From: a virus
IMG/VR virus record: IMGVR_UViG_3300028800_000655
Location: 1 to 34,336 of that record
DNA length: 34,336 nt
Direction: 5' to 3' (one strand)
Positions within the stretch are counted from its first letter, which is position 1, and every line of letters begins with the position of its first letter. Below, one piece after another: positions 7,391 to 15,514 of this stretch. The notes below the pieces were generated by a model. It saw only the letters and a program-made list of their open reading frames with translations, did not search any database and was not told the origin of the DNA. The translations under genes and the position numbers were made by a program.

Positions 7391-7469
7391 TACCAGCCCT
7401 CAACCGTAATCATTCCAGCAGCACCCGCTACGCCGTCCAGTTAACTTCTGCCATTGTCGATTCAATCAT
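7390..7469 (-). pseudogene. small gene apparently split over two frames
   Basis: ATG 7469 (minus strand) has GGAG seven bases upstream and encodes MIESTMAEVNWTA before TAG 7428-7430. In the -1 frame the reading continues as LDGVAGAAGMITVEGW and ends at TAA 7390-7392, overlapping the next ATG. Joined, they would give a compact peptide of about 26 residues; each half alone is very short. This looks like either a frameshifted small phage gene or a programmed -1 shift. No slippery heptamer is obvious, so decay is the simpler reading. The rest of 7299-7527 shows no other gene. Confidence 0.3.
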
Positions 7470-7527
7470 CTCATCTCTCCGCCCTCGTGATTTACTGCTC
7501 AAGCACCGCAGCGCCTATTCAACTTAG

Positions 7528-10500
7528 TTACTGCGTTGCGTAGTTAAAGTTGAACAAAACCAACTTACCTGAGATTGCTGCATTCGTCAGGGTTCCCAGC
7601 CCTGGAGTTATATACACTCCGAAAGTGTTGGAATTGGGAGCAACCAACCAGTCGAGCGATGGGCTTCCAATTGCAGCGTAGTTGCTCAGAATAAAACCGG
7701 CAAAATAGCTGTTTGTATAATTTGCCGAGGTGAATGGGAGACTGATATTAACCTGATTTGTATCTGCTGTGGCTGGATATACTATCCGACCATTGACGTA
7801 AACGATATTCCCCACCTTCGTGTAATAAGCATCAGCGGTGGAGAATGTTAGATTGCCGCCGCTCTGGTCGGTCGGTTTCCAGTAAGTACCAGTCGGGGCT
7901 TGCCCGATAATTGGTCCAGTCGCCGTCAGACCGCCAATCAAAGACGCCGTGTTAGCTCCTGAGCGCGTCAAGCAGACATCTTGCGTGAGTTCGTTATCTC
8001 CTAGCACTAGCCCCGGAAGTCCCGTGGAGCAAGCGTTGATAGCAAACCCTGCACCATTTCCGCTGCCCGTCATCTGATCGTTATTGTAGATGGTTTGCAT
8101 GTTGGTGCTTGAGTTAAACGCGCCAAAGGACGACCCCGCAGCAAGCAGTGGATACGGCAAGCCTTGTGCGGATTCGCCCACAACGGTGATATTTGGGTCT
8201 GACAGATCAGCTTGCGCCGATAAGGTCACTTGATATGCAGGACTGCCAGCCGCTCCGGCCACGGTACTAGAGTAAGAAATTGTGTCCGAAACCTGCATGT
8301 AAATCGTAAACTTCTGCGATCCGCCTGGCTGCAAACTGATTGTGGATAAAGATATAGGCCCAGTGCTGATTGAACCCCATCGGCTGCTTATTAAAGCGGC
8401 GTTGACAGTTCCGGCGCTTCCTGCCGTAGTGACGGTCACAGACAAACTCGCGGTATAGTATCCCGCAACGGAGGCGGTGAAATAAACAGTGGGTGCTTGA
8501 GTGGAGGTCAACGGCATTGTCGTGAAGTTCCCAACCCCCGCATTGACCGCGTAGGCTCCGCCACTCGCACCTGTTACCGTAGTAGCATATTTCAGCGCGA
8601 TACCGGCGGAAAGATGGATCGGCCTATAAGTGGTCGAGTCGGTAATAGATGCTTGGCTATACCCGCCAAGTTGATCCAGAGACACCGCCGAAGTGGAGGA
8701 GGCCGTACATCCGGTGCAGCTTAGAGTGCCCGTCACGCTGTCTGTTGTTCCGGTCCCTGCTGAAGTGGCGTAAAGGCTCATCGACGGTAGATAATAGCCC
8801 TCCACCGCCGTTGTGTAAAAGGTGGTTGCAGAAATACTGGAAGTTTGCGCCGTTTGGATCGTGCCGGGGTAGCTTGCGTTTCCAGCAGAGAGATAGAATG
8901 GACTACCTGAAGAAATCTTGACATCATTGTTCTTGAAAACCGCGTCAATAGAACTCAGGGATGCGGATGGCTCAAACACGAATCCATAAGCAGACCCGCT
9001 AGCATTGGCTTGTCGAAGGGTATTTCCGGTGAAACTTAGATCGCTCGTCCATTTATTCGTCCCCACCGTTTCTGACGACCCGTAAATAGTTACCAGGCCA
9101 CCTCCGTTCCCATTTACGTTGGTGAACGAGTTATTGGACACGGTGAGGTGTTTCCCGCTGAAAATGGTCAGAGCACCCCCGCCATAGTTCAGGCTCCCAA
9201 ATGATGCGTTGTTGCTGAGAATCATGTCCGACTCCCCTAAGTCGGCAGGGTCTTGATTGCCAAGTGTGAATGCCGCGTGCGGCCCGCGTGGCTCATAAAC
9301 ATTGTTCCCCGTGACTAATACGTCACGGGTAGGGTAGTCAATATCATCTGTTCCAACTTGGACCGATCCGTTTAGCGAATAGGCAATCGTGTTGTTTGCT
9401 ATGGTGATATTTTTACCACGGCAGCAGTTAATCGAGGGGATTGGACTCGATTGAACGGTGTTCGCCCCGTGCCAGAAACTCGTATTTCCGATAATCTCAA
9501 CTCCGCACCCCTTCGCTTCATAAACATCGATTCGAGCGATGTTGCGGAAACTGTTGAAATTGATATGCCCATTCGAGCACAATCCTGATCCGTTTGAATG
9601 AGTAATGCCATACTGCCCAATTCCAGACCCGGCGATATTTTCTATCCGGTTGTTTTGCAGCCAGAATCCATCCACGCTACCAGATAAATCAGCGTTGACA
9701 GTAGCCCCCAGGCTCACGTCATGAATATAGTTCTTTTCAATCCTCAGATTTTTGATCGTAGTGCCGGAGCCGTTGATAATGCCCGCATGTTGATCCGCAG
9801 TCACGCCATCTCCGGCGATCTCCAAACCTGAGAAGGTCAGATTAGTGACGGTGGTGTAAAGCGGAGTTCCTGTACCGTTGTCGCCATAAATCACACCAAT
9901 CTGATGCCCGGAAGTGCCTACAAGGCATATTTTAGGAAGTCCGATACCACTCAAAGTAAAGTTGTTTGCGTTGGCTATCCAGAGCCGGTCACTCACGATA
10001 TAGCAAGAATTAGGACGGCCTGTGATCGAGAGCGTGCCGGAGGTTACACCCCCCGTTGTCATAGCCGCGATGCCCGCGTTGATGGCCGATGTGTCGTCGT
10101 CGCCAATTACAAACTCCGAGGTCGCCAGCGTCATCGTGGCAGTGGTGTTTAGGGTCGCCGTCGTGCTGGACTGAACAGAGAGAATGGTCGTGGCCAGCGA
10201 AACCCCCGCTGCACCCGCGCCAGATACCCAAATGTTTTTTCCTACGTCGGCAGACGTGAAATTCATGGATACCGAAGTAATGCTTGTTCCCGACACTGCT
10301 CCGTCATAGGTATTCCCGTACACAGTTGCAGTCGTCGAGGACACGGGAAAGGTGTTGGCTTTCTCACTGAGGAATGCATATGTGCAGGAACTCGTACATG
10401 TATTACCATAGCTGTCGAGTAGCTTGACAATCGCAGCACGGAAATTAAGTCCAAGAGCACCCACGTTGGCAATGACAATATCCATTCCTGCCATATTGGG

Positions 10501-11646
10501 ACTACTAGCCGTAAAGAAGGAACTCGCCTGAATTGTGTTGCTTGCAAGGATTTGATAAGATGCGCCGGTGACGGCAGTTCCCGCGACGACAGACAAGATG
10601 ATATGAGTGCTATCAGGTACGGATACGATCTGCGCATACAGCGTTGCACCTGCTGAACCGGCTCCCGGAACAGTCACAAACTGCGCGACATAGGCCTGCG
10701 TGAAGTTGGCAGAGGTAGAGGTAAGCGTTGCCGAGCCAAGCGTCATCGCCCCATCTGTGCGAGATATGAAATAACTAGCCCCCGTCATCGTCATCTGCGG
10801 GGCAGCGGTAAGAGTTATATTGTGTGCGTTAAGCACACTGGCAATCGTCGTAGTAAGGTTGACCCCTGCTGTTCCTGCTCCGAACACTTTAATTGTCAGG
10901 CCCACGTAACCGGACGTGAAATTGGCTGCCGGAGAATACAGAATGTTGGATGACGCCGTAGTGTTTCCATCAACCCCTTCCGGCAAGGGCGCAAATGTAA
11001 CCCCTGTGCCTGCGTAAGTGCTGTAGCCATTATTCCGGCCAGTGCCCTTTGCGCCAAAACATGTAGCCACATCTGGATGTTGTTTATCGCATACAGCGCC
11101 ACCAAGTGTACTCCAAGCAGAACCACTATATACTCTCACTACATTGCCAGTAACATTATAATAAAGAGCACCCTGATTTGTAGCTACTTTGATCTCAGAG
11201 TCAGCATAAGCTTTTGGTAAATTTGTAGCTGGAATAGTAAGATTAGCTAATGTTGATGTTATGACGGCGGATATGTTTTGTGTGCTCCCAGTTGTAGCTT
11301 GATTTACAGTTATAGATGGAGAAGTAGCATCTGGAGTTACTTGATACTGCCAATATGATCCAGCAGGTGCAATGGACGTAGAAGTAGGAATAGACCATGT
11401 ACCATAGGCTGCGCCATTAAGTTGGACTACCTGCGGAGTAAGATATTGAGCTGGTAGTTGAGCACCATTCCAATAATACGGCCCTGGAACTCCGGGTGCA
11501 GGCTGAAAAACGTAACTGATTGTCCCATTATTCCAAGTCTGTCCACTTGGATCAGTTACAGTAGCAGATACAGTCGTAGACTGAGCAAGGCAAATAGGTA
11601 GCGATAACGCCAGAAATGCGAAGAAAATCGAGATATTCTTTTTCAT
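7528..11646 (-). CDS. large tail spike/fibre with signal peptide and beta-helix
   Basis: The start at ATG 11646 has AGAGGA upstream; the frame is open 48 bp further but without a ribosome binding site. The product has 1372 residues. Residues 1-22 form a classical Sec signal peptide (MKKN, a Phe/Leu/Ala-rich core, then an LAQ/ST cleavage region). An Ig-like domain (about 25-130) follows, then a linker. Residues 228-515 hold four beta-rich repeats, and a parallel beta-helix from about 516 (DDDTSAINAGI) to about 890 has many N-N-x-F/T turns, as in pectate-lyase-like spikes. Further beta domains and a C-terminal GTYWKPTDQSGG...KVGNIVYVNGRI head region follow. It should bind or degrade host surface polysaccharide. 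A Sec signal is unusual for a virion protein. Base composition changes near 11,090. Confidence 0.82.
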   Translation of the reverse strand: MKKNISIFFAFLALSLPICLAQSTTVSATVTDPSGQTWNNGTISYVFQPAPGVPGPYYWNGAQLPAQYLTPQVVQLNGAAYGTWSIPTSTSIAPAGSYWQYQVTPDATSPSITVNQATTGSTQNISAVITSTLANLTIPATNLPKAYADSEIKVATNQGALYYNVTGNVVRVYSGSAWSTLGGAVCDKQHPDVATCFGAKGTGRNNGYSTYAGTGVTFAPLPEGVDGNTTASSNILYSPAANFTSGYVGLTIKVFGAGTAGVNLTTTIASVLNAHNITLTAAPQMTMTGASYFISRTDGAMTLGSATLTSTSANFTQAYVAQFVTVPGAGSAGATLYAQIVSVPDSTHIILSVVAGTAVTGASYQILASNTIQASSFFTASSPNMAGMDIVIANVGALGLNFRAAIVKLLDSYGNTCTSSCTYAFLSEKANTFPVSSTTATVYGNTYDGAVSGTSITSVSMNFTSADVGKNIWVSGAGAAGVSLATTILSVQSSTTATLNTTATMTLATSEFVIGDDDTSAINAGIAAMTTGGVTSGTLSITGRPNSCYIVSDRLWIANANNFTLSGIGLPKICLVGTSGHQIGVIYGDNGTGTPLYTTVTNLTFSGLEIAGDGVTADQHAGIINGSGTTIKNLRIEKNYIHDVSLGATVNADLSGSVDGFWLQNNRIENIAGSGIGQYGITHSNGSGLCSNGHINFNSFRNIARIDVYEAKGCGVEIIGNTSFWHGANTVQSSPIPSINCCRGKNITIANNTIAYSLNGSVQVGTDDIDYPTRDVLVTGNNVYEPRGPHAAFTLGNQDPADLGESDMILSNNASFGSLNYGGGALTIFSGKHLTVSNNSFTNVNGNGGGLVTIYGSSETVGTNKWTSDLSFTGNTLRQANASGSAYGFVFEPSASLSSIDAVFKNNDVKISSGSPFYLSAGNASYPGTIQTAQTSSISATTFYTTAVEGYYLPSMSLYATSAGTGTTDSVTGTLSCTGCTASSTSAVSLDQLGGYSQASITDSTTYRPIHLSAGIALKYATTVTGASGGAYAVNAGVGNFTTMPLTSTQAPTVYFTASVAGYYTASLSVTVTTAGSAGTVNAALISSRWGSISTGPISLSTISLQPGGSQKFTIYMQVSDTISYSSTVAGAAGSPAYQVTLSAQADLSDPNITVVGESAQGLPYPLLAAGSSFGAFNSSTNMQTIYNNDQMTGSGNGAGFAINACSTGLPGLVLGDNELTQDVCLTRSGANTASLIGGLTATGPIIGQAPTGTYWKPTDQSGGNLTFSTADAYYTKVGNIVYVNGRIVYPATADTNQVNISLPFTSANYTNSYFAGFILSNYAAIGSPSLDWLVAPNSNTFGVYITPGLGTLTNAAISGKLVLFNFNYATQ
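10102..10962 (-). repeat. four tandem ~70-residue beta repeats within the tail spike
   Basis: Residues 228-515 of the spike contain four related units of about 68-77 residues. Each has an ANFTSAYVG/ADVGK-type turn, a V-x-GAG-(T/S/A)-AG-(V/A)-(N/T/S)-L core, then TTI-(A/L)-SV-x5-ATL-type strands. Units 1, 2 and 4 are clear; unit 3 (from about residue 368) is more diverged. Such FTSADVGK-x-I-x-V-x-GAGAAG units are common stalk modules in phage spikes. Confidence 0.7.
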
Positions 11647-11654
11647 TATATCCT

Positions 11655-11720
11655 CTATTGATAATATGGGTCTTCGTGAAGGAACCAGAACCACCAGTCA
11701 ACCATTAAACCGTCATTCAT
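11655..11720 (-). CDS. 21-aa aromatic mini-ORF before the spike
   Basis: ATG 11720 to TAG 11655-11657 on the minus strand encodes a 21-residue peptide whose second half is DWWFWFLHEDPYYQ. Its stop abuts the ribosome binding site of the spike. GGAA lies upstream but very close to the start, so independent initiation is doubtful. It may be a leader, a degraded end of another gene, or chance. It is listed because the interval 11647-11752 is otherwise empty and the amino acid content is striking. Confidence 0.22.
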   Translation of the reverse strand: MNDGLMVDWWFWFLHEDPYYQ

Positions 11721-11752
11721 TTTCCAGACATGATATGAGAGTCCTATAGTTT

Positions 11753-12223
11753 TCAGCCTCTGCAACCTGTTCTTAACGACCATAAAATACCATCTTCCTC
11801 TGAGCCATAAAAATCAGGCACATACTGAATTGGCTTAAAATTATTCTTACTTAATAATTTTATAACTGCTGTGTTATCTGTCCTAGTATGTGCTTGTATT
11901 ACAGTAGCTATATCAAAAGCATAGCTTAACCTATCATCAAGAAGTAGCTGTCCCAAGCCTTGTTTTTGATACTCTGGCAACACAGCACTTGAGTCTAAAT
12001 ACGCTATTTGAGCGTGACTTGACCAGCACATAACAGCAGCGGCGATAGGTCTGTTCTCCAACTCATACCAAACCACCAACCAAGACTTATGTTTGTCGAA
12101 GAACGCTGTCCATTCTTCTTCCTGCATTTTATCTGTATCAAAGCATATAGCATCTATAGTCGCTAACATCTTAGGCAAACTTGAATCGTATTCTGTAGCT
12201 GTATGCTTAATTACATTCATCAT
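11753..12223 (-). CDS. GNAT-fold N-acetyltransferase
   Basis: The 156-residue protein shows the GNAT core: a strand with WLVVWYELENRPIAAAVMCW, then AQIAYLDSSAVLPEYQKQGLGQLLLDDRLSYAF. Within this, the Q-x-x-G-x-G acetyl-CoA pyrophosphate loop (QKQGLG, about residues 86-91) and the preceding V-x-P strand are intact. The C-terminal strands end with a NNFKPIQYVPDFYG motif usual in GNATs. The acceptor is unknown. The gene overlaps the ATP-grasp gene by four bases (ATGA), so the two are translationally coupled and likely act on the same substrate. It is followed by the tail spike, which makes virion or peptide modification an attractive but unproven role. Confidence 0.82.
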   Translation of the reverse strand: MMNVIKHTATEYDSSLPKMLATIDAICFDTDKMQEEEWTAFFDKHKSWLVVWYELENRPIAAAVMCWSSHAQIAYLDSSAVLPEYQKQGLGQLLLDDRLSYAFDIATVIQAHTRTDNTAVIKLLSKNNFKPIQYVPDFYGSEEDGILWSLRTGCRG

Positions 12224-13536
12224 AGCACCGACTCCGGTTTTGGTATCTTATTAGCGAATTTGATTCCATTCTTTTCTGCTTCTTGGATTGACTTGAGCAA
12301 GTCTACGAAGCCTGCGGTCTTGGCGAATATGGGTAGATGTTTCATCAACTCTAACTTCTCTTTAATATCATCAATAGATTCCGCTACTGAATCCCCAACT
12401 CCAAGTAAGACTCCAACTTCATCCTTCTTACTCGGCATGAAGTGATATATGCCGTCAATTACGCAGTAGTGATAAGGTTTGAACCATTGCTTGACCTTCT
12501 TAGGTATCTCAAGCACCTTCCACTCTTCTGCGATAGCTGGATTATCTGAGGAGGCTTCGTAGTGGATAGTGGCCTCCGCAGCAAATGGCCAGCCGAACTT
12601 TGGCTCGATTACTTTACCATTTGAGCCTTGCCATACTACATCAGCTATATTTAAGCAAGTCTCCCACTGATGCTCTCCGGTTTGCCCCGGATGCCTAGCG
12701 GTCGGGTCGATAAAATAGGGTACACCCTTACTTACACGTATCTCAGTCGCCCACCAGTTTCGATACCCATATTCCTCTAAAATTGGAGCCATCTTCTGAT
12801 TTACAAACAGAATCTCCTCCGGCAAATCCTTATCCTGAAGCAGCGAGCCTAAGTACAACTCATTCTTTTTCTCATAGCCCTGGAAAGACTTGGAGGGATA
12901 TGCCCCATTAATACACCACCCATCATACCCACACTCCATGTCTGTTTCGATTTCATCCTGTACTACGAAGGTAACCTGACTTCTCGCGCCACCGAAGATT
13001 ACTGCGAGGCTTTCAAGCCTACGCTCGCTAAGAGCATAATTAATATGATACCAAGTCTCCATATTCTCACGGTATCTATTGATCTTTACCCATTTCTTTT
13101 CCACGGTCTTGAGATACTCGGAGAGTTCTTTTAGCCCGTGAAGCACTTTAGAGGGCACAGTAGGAAGTCCTACTTCTTTCAACACCTCAATAAAATGATC
13201 CCTATAAAGCTCAAGCTCATCCGCACCCATTGACCCCCATACGGATTTACCTATGCTCCTGAGATATCGTTGAAGCCCCCCATATCCAATATCAGGAAAT
13301 ATGAATAAATCAATCTTATCAAATATCTCAGGATCGAAGAAATCATAAATCCGCTCAACTTTAGTCAGCCCACTCCCCGTCATAGTATCCGCAAGGGTTT
13401 TATACTCCCGCTCTGTAGGAGCGTAGTAGTACACTTTCTTATATGTTTCTGCTAATTTCTCAGACAAAGCAGTAAAGGTGCCATAGTCTATGACACACGC
13501 TACAACATCCTCTACTGCTTTATTTGAGGTTTTCAT
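12220..13536 (-). CDS. ATP-grasp ligase, PurD/amidoligase-like
   Basis: The start at ATG 13536 has GGAGAAG upstream and lies one base after the stop of the 38-aa gene; the frame is open to a GTG at 13572. The 438-residue product has a Rossmann-like N-terminus (VVACVIDYGTFTALSEKLAE, then IDLFIFPDIGYGGLQRYLRS). An ATP-grasp body follows: a GKSVWGSMGADELE entry, a VKINRYRENMETW strand with a candidate ATP-binding Lys, a QDEIETDMECGYDGWCING stretch, and WWATEIRVSKGVPYFIDPTARHPG with the acidic and D-P-T-x-R metal-binding end. Family members join a carboxylate to an amine using ATP, as in PurD and peptide amidoligases. No purine pathway genes are nearby, so a peptide or protein substrate is more likely than purine synthesis. 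Confidence 0.75.
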   Translation of the reverse strand: MKTSNKAVEDVVACVIDYGTFTALSEKLAETYKKVYYYAPTEREYKTLADTMTGSGLTKVERIYDFFDPEIFDKIDLFIFPDIGYGGLQRYLRSIGKSVWGSMGADELELYRDHFIEVLKEVGLPTVPSKVLHGLKELSEYLKTVEKKWVKINRYRENMETWYHINYALSERRLESLAVIFGGARSQVTFVVQDEIETDMECGYDGWCINGAYPSKSFQGYEKKNELYLGSLLQDKDLPEEILFVNQKMAPILEEYGYRNWWATEIRVSKGVPYFIDPTARHPGQTGEHQWETCLNIADVVWQGSNGKVIEPKFGWPFAAEATIHYEASSDNPAIAEEWKVLEIPKKVKQWFKPYHYCVIDGIYHFMPSKKDEVGVLLGVGDSVAESIDDIKEKLELMKHLPIFAKTAGFVDLLKSIQEAEKNGIKFANKIPKPESVL

Positions 13537-13537
13537 A

Positions 13538-13654
13538 CTAGCACTTCTCCATGCCCTTGCTTTTTTTGCCACTCTTGACCTGGAAGTTGGTTTCTACTGA
13601 ACGAATCTTTGCACGAACTTCATCACGAGTTTTAGCTGCTGCTTGTCCTGACAT
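13538..13654 (-). CDS. 38-aa basic peptide upstream of the ATP-grasp gene
   Basis: ATG 13654 follows AGGAGGCAAC, one of the best ribosome binding sites in the window. Translation ends at TAG 13538-13540, one base before the ATP-grasp start. The peptide opens MSGQAAAKTRDEVRAKIRS and has a Lys/Ser/Gly-rich end finishing in Met-Glu-Lys-Cys. It has no signal peptide or membrane segment. Tight coupling to an ATP-grasp ligase and a GNAT gene makes it a candidate substrate or carrier peptide for them; that is inference from gene order. It could instead be a small structural or regulatory protein. Confidence 0.6.
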   Translation of the reverse strand: MSGQAAAKTRDEVRAKIRSVETNFQVKSGKKSKGMEKC

Positions 13655-13665
13655 GTTGCCTCCTG

Positions 13666-15507
13666 TTAAAAATCTGCATCTGGGTTAAACTGCCGTGGGT
13701 TCCAATTCTTAGGCTTTGCTTGAGTACGACGTGGGCGGTGGGATTTATTCTTAGCCGCTTCTTTCTCTGTGGGGAATATAATATGTGATGCTTGAGTTCC
13801 GAGGCCATAGCTAGGAATATCAGAAAGTAAATCCCTACCTAGCGGCTCTGCTGCTTTGGGATGCTTTGAGTCTCTTCCCGAAGCTTTAACTACATCCTCA
13901 AGTCCCTGCTCCGCCATCCTAGCCTCTGGTGGCATGAATCTACCTACTAAGCTCGACCTATTAGCGCCCCTAATATATCCTGTTATATTCCCCCAAGCTC
14001 CGAGAGTACCTAATAGATATATCGTATTATACACCGAATCAGGATTAGAAGCCGCCTTACTTCCTGTAAGTGCGGAAGCTATACGCCCAGCGGGAGTAGC
14101 TTTGTATCTATTCTCAAGATGTTTTGCCATACCAGCAATCCCACCTTCGTGGTCTTCCCCTACTGTAATGCGGTCAAATTCCACGATAGTAGCCGCTACT
14201 AAGGGAGCCATAAGCCCCCAATTTGCGATAGTACGAGCGAGGCCCAGAGTATCCCCAGAGCGCATCTGATGTAGTAGAAGTCCACGCATAAATGCGCCTT
14301 GCTGAGTTATATACCCTGAATATGCTTTCATACTTCTGAATAGTGGAGATTGCCTCCAAAACGTAGGAGTCTTATCATAAGGATTCAAGAATACCGTATT
14401 ATTCGCCCCATGATAATAAGCCTTGTTTATGTCCTCCGGATGTAATTTATATCCTTGATCTATTACTTTCGCTGGATCAATATTAAGTCGTTTTAGAGCT
14501 TGAATTGCGTACTGAGAATCTCCCTTGCTCAATCTATAGGCTGCTTCCTCAGCTACCAGTTTACCGCCCTGTGCCCCCATAGCAATAGACTGCCTCCGTA
14601 CAGGAGCAAGTCCAGGGATTAGAAAATTCTGATGTATAAACTCCCCTACTCCACCGGGAGCGAATTTGTGTATAACACCATTTTCAAATGCTTGCTTTTC
14701 TCTGAGTGGTGCGATGGTTAATTCTGAAATAGCATTAGAAGCAAGCAAGTTATCAATCTGATGCTCCGGGCCGTAAAGTTGATTCACAGCCTTTAGCATA
14801 TTCGTGTAACCATACTCAGAGGTAAGATTCCCCCCTGCGACCCCTGCGTGGATAACAGCCGCTTTATAAGCAAGAGCCTGTCGAAATGGTTGTACGAATT
14901 TCTCCCACTTACCCTTTATCTTGTAAGGAGAAAGCGGTGTTTGAATACCTTTCTCATCATCGCCACCTGCGCCAGCCATATCTTTTCCGAACTGTGACTT
15001 TCCGCCGTACTTAGGCGCAGCCTCTTGAAACATTACATTGTAATGATCGGATAGAATATCAGCAGTTTGCTGTCCTTGATTATTTATAGTATACCGCAGC
15101 ATATCCTGAATCGCTATCCTATTAGGCCCATATACTTCATCAGAAGCCATTTTAGATGCGTGCTTGGATATTTCCGAAACAGGTACTTTATTCGCCGGGC
15201 CGAGCTTGCCAGTAGGATCGAGTGTAGATATAGCTCCGCGCACACTAGGATGTGCATTGATAGGATTCTTTAGCCCATTAGCAATCTTACTTTCATACTC
15301 GGATTTCTTCGGCACATATTCAGTAACATGGTCATGGTACAATTCCTTCGCATACGGATTAGCCTGCTCAAATGCGCGCTCCGGACTGAATAACCCGCGC
15401 AGTGAAATCTCAGGCGCGACCTCAGCGATCTTAGAAGTAATCTTACTTCCAACATCCTCCAAGCCTTCCGCTGCGATTTTCCCTATAGCTTCGCTAAATC
15501 CGCCCAT
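13666..15507 (-). CDS. internal virion (ejection) protein, 613 aa
   Basis: The product starts at ATG 15507 behind AGGTAA, seven bases after the upstream gene. It is Ala/Gly/Lys rich with long helices. Two hydrophobic segments occur near residues 427-448 (ARTIANWGLMAPLVAATIV) and 490-515 (YNTIYLLGTLGAWGNITGYI), and the tail (about 580-613) is basic and Pro/Asn rich. Sequential large helical proteins encoded distal to the tail adaptor genes are the usual arrangement of podovirus internal core/ejection proteins, which leave the capsid with the DNA and cross the cell envelope. No lysozyme or transglycosylase motif is visible. The specific family is not recognised. Confidence 0.6.
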   Translation of the reverse strand: MGGFSEAIGKIAAEGLEDVGSKITSKIAEVAPEISLRGLFSPERAFEQANPYAKELYHDHVTEYVPKKSEYESKIANGLKNPINAHPSVRGAISTLDPTGKLGPANKVPVSEISKHASKMASDEVYGPNRIAIQDMLRYTINNQGQQTADILSDHYNVMFQEAAPKYGGKSQFGKDMAGAGGDDEKGIQTPLSPYKIKGKWEKFVQPFRQALAYKAAVIHAGVAGGNLTSEYGYTNMLKAVNQLYGPEHQIDNLLASNAISELTIAPLREKQAFENGVIHKFAPGGVGEFIHQNFLIPGLAPVRRQSIAMGAQGGKLVAEEAAYRLSKGDSQYAIQALKRLNIDPAKVIDQGYKLHPEDINKAYYHGANNTVFLNPYDKTPTFWRQSPLFRSMKAYSGYITQQGAFMRGLLLHQMRSGDTLGLARTIANWGLMAPLVAATIVEFDRITVGEDHEGGIAGMAKHLENRYKATPAGRIASALTGSKAASNPDSVYNTIYLLGTLGAWGNITGYIRGANRSSLVGRFMPPEARMAEQGLEDVVKASGRDSKHPKAAEPLGRDLLSDIPSYGLGTQASHIIFPTEKEAAKNKSHRPRRTQAKPKNWNPRQFNPDADF

Positions 15508-15514
15508 AATTTAC

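Noticed and set aside
13856-14269. 137-codon plus-strand frame opposite the 613-aa virion protein
   Set aside because: An antisense shadow with no ribosome binding site and no recognisable features.
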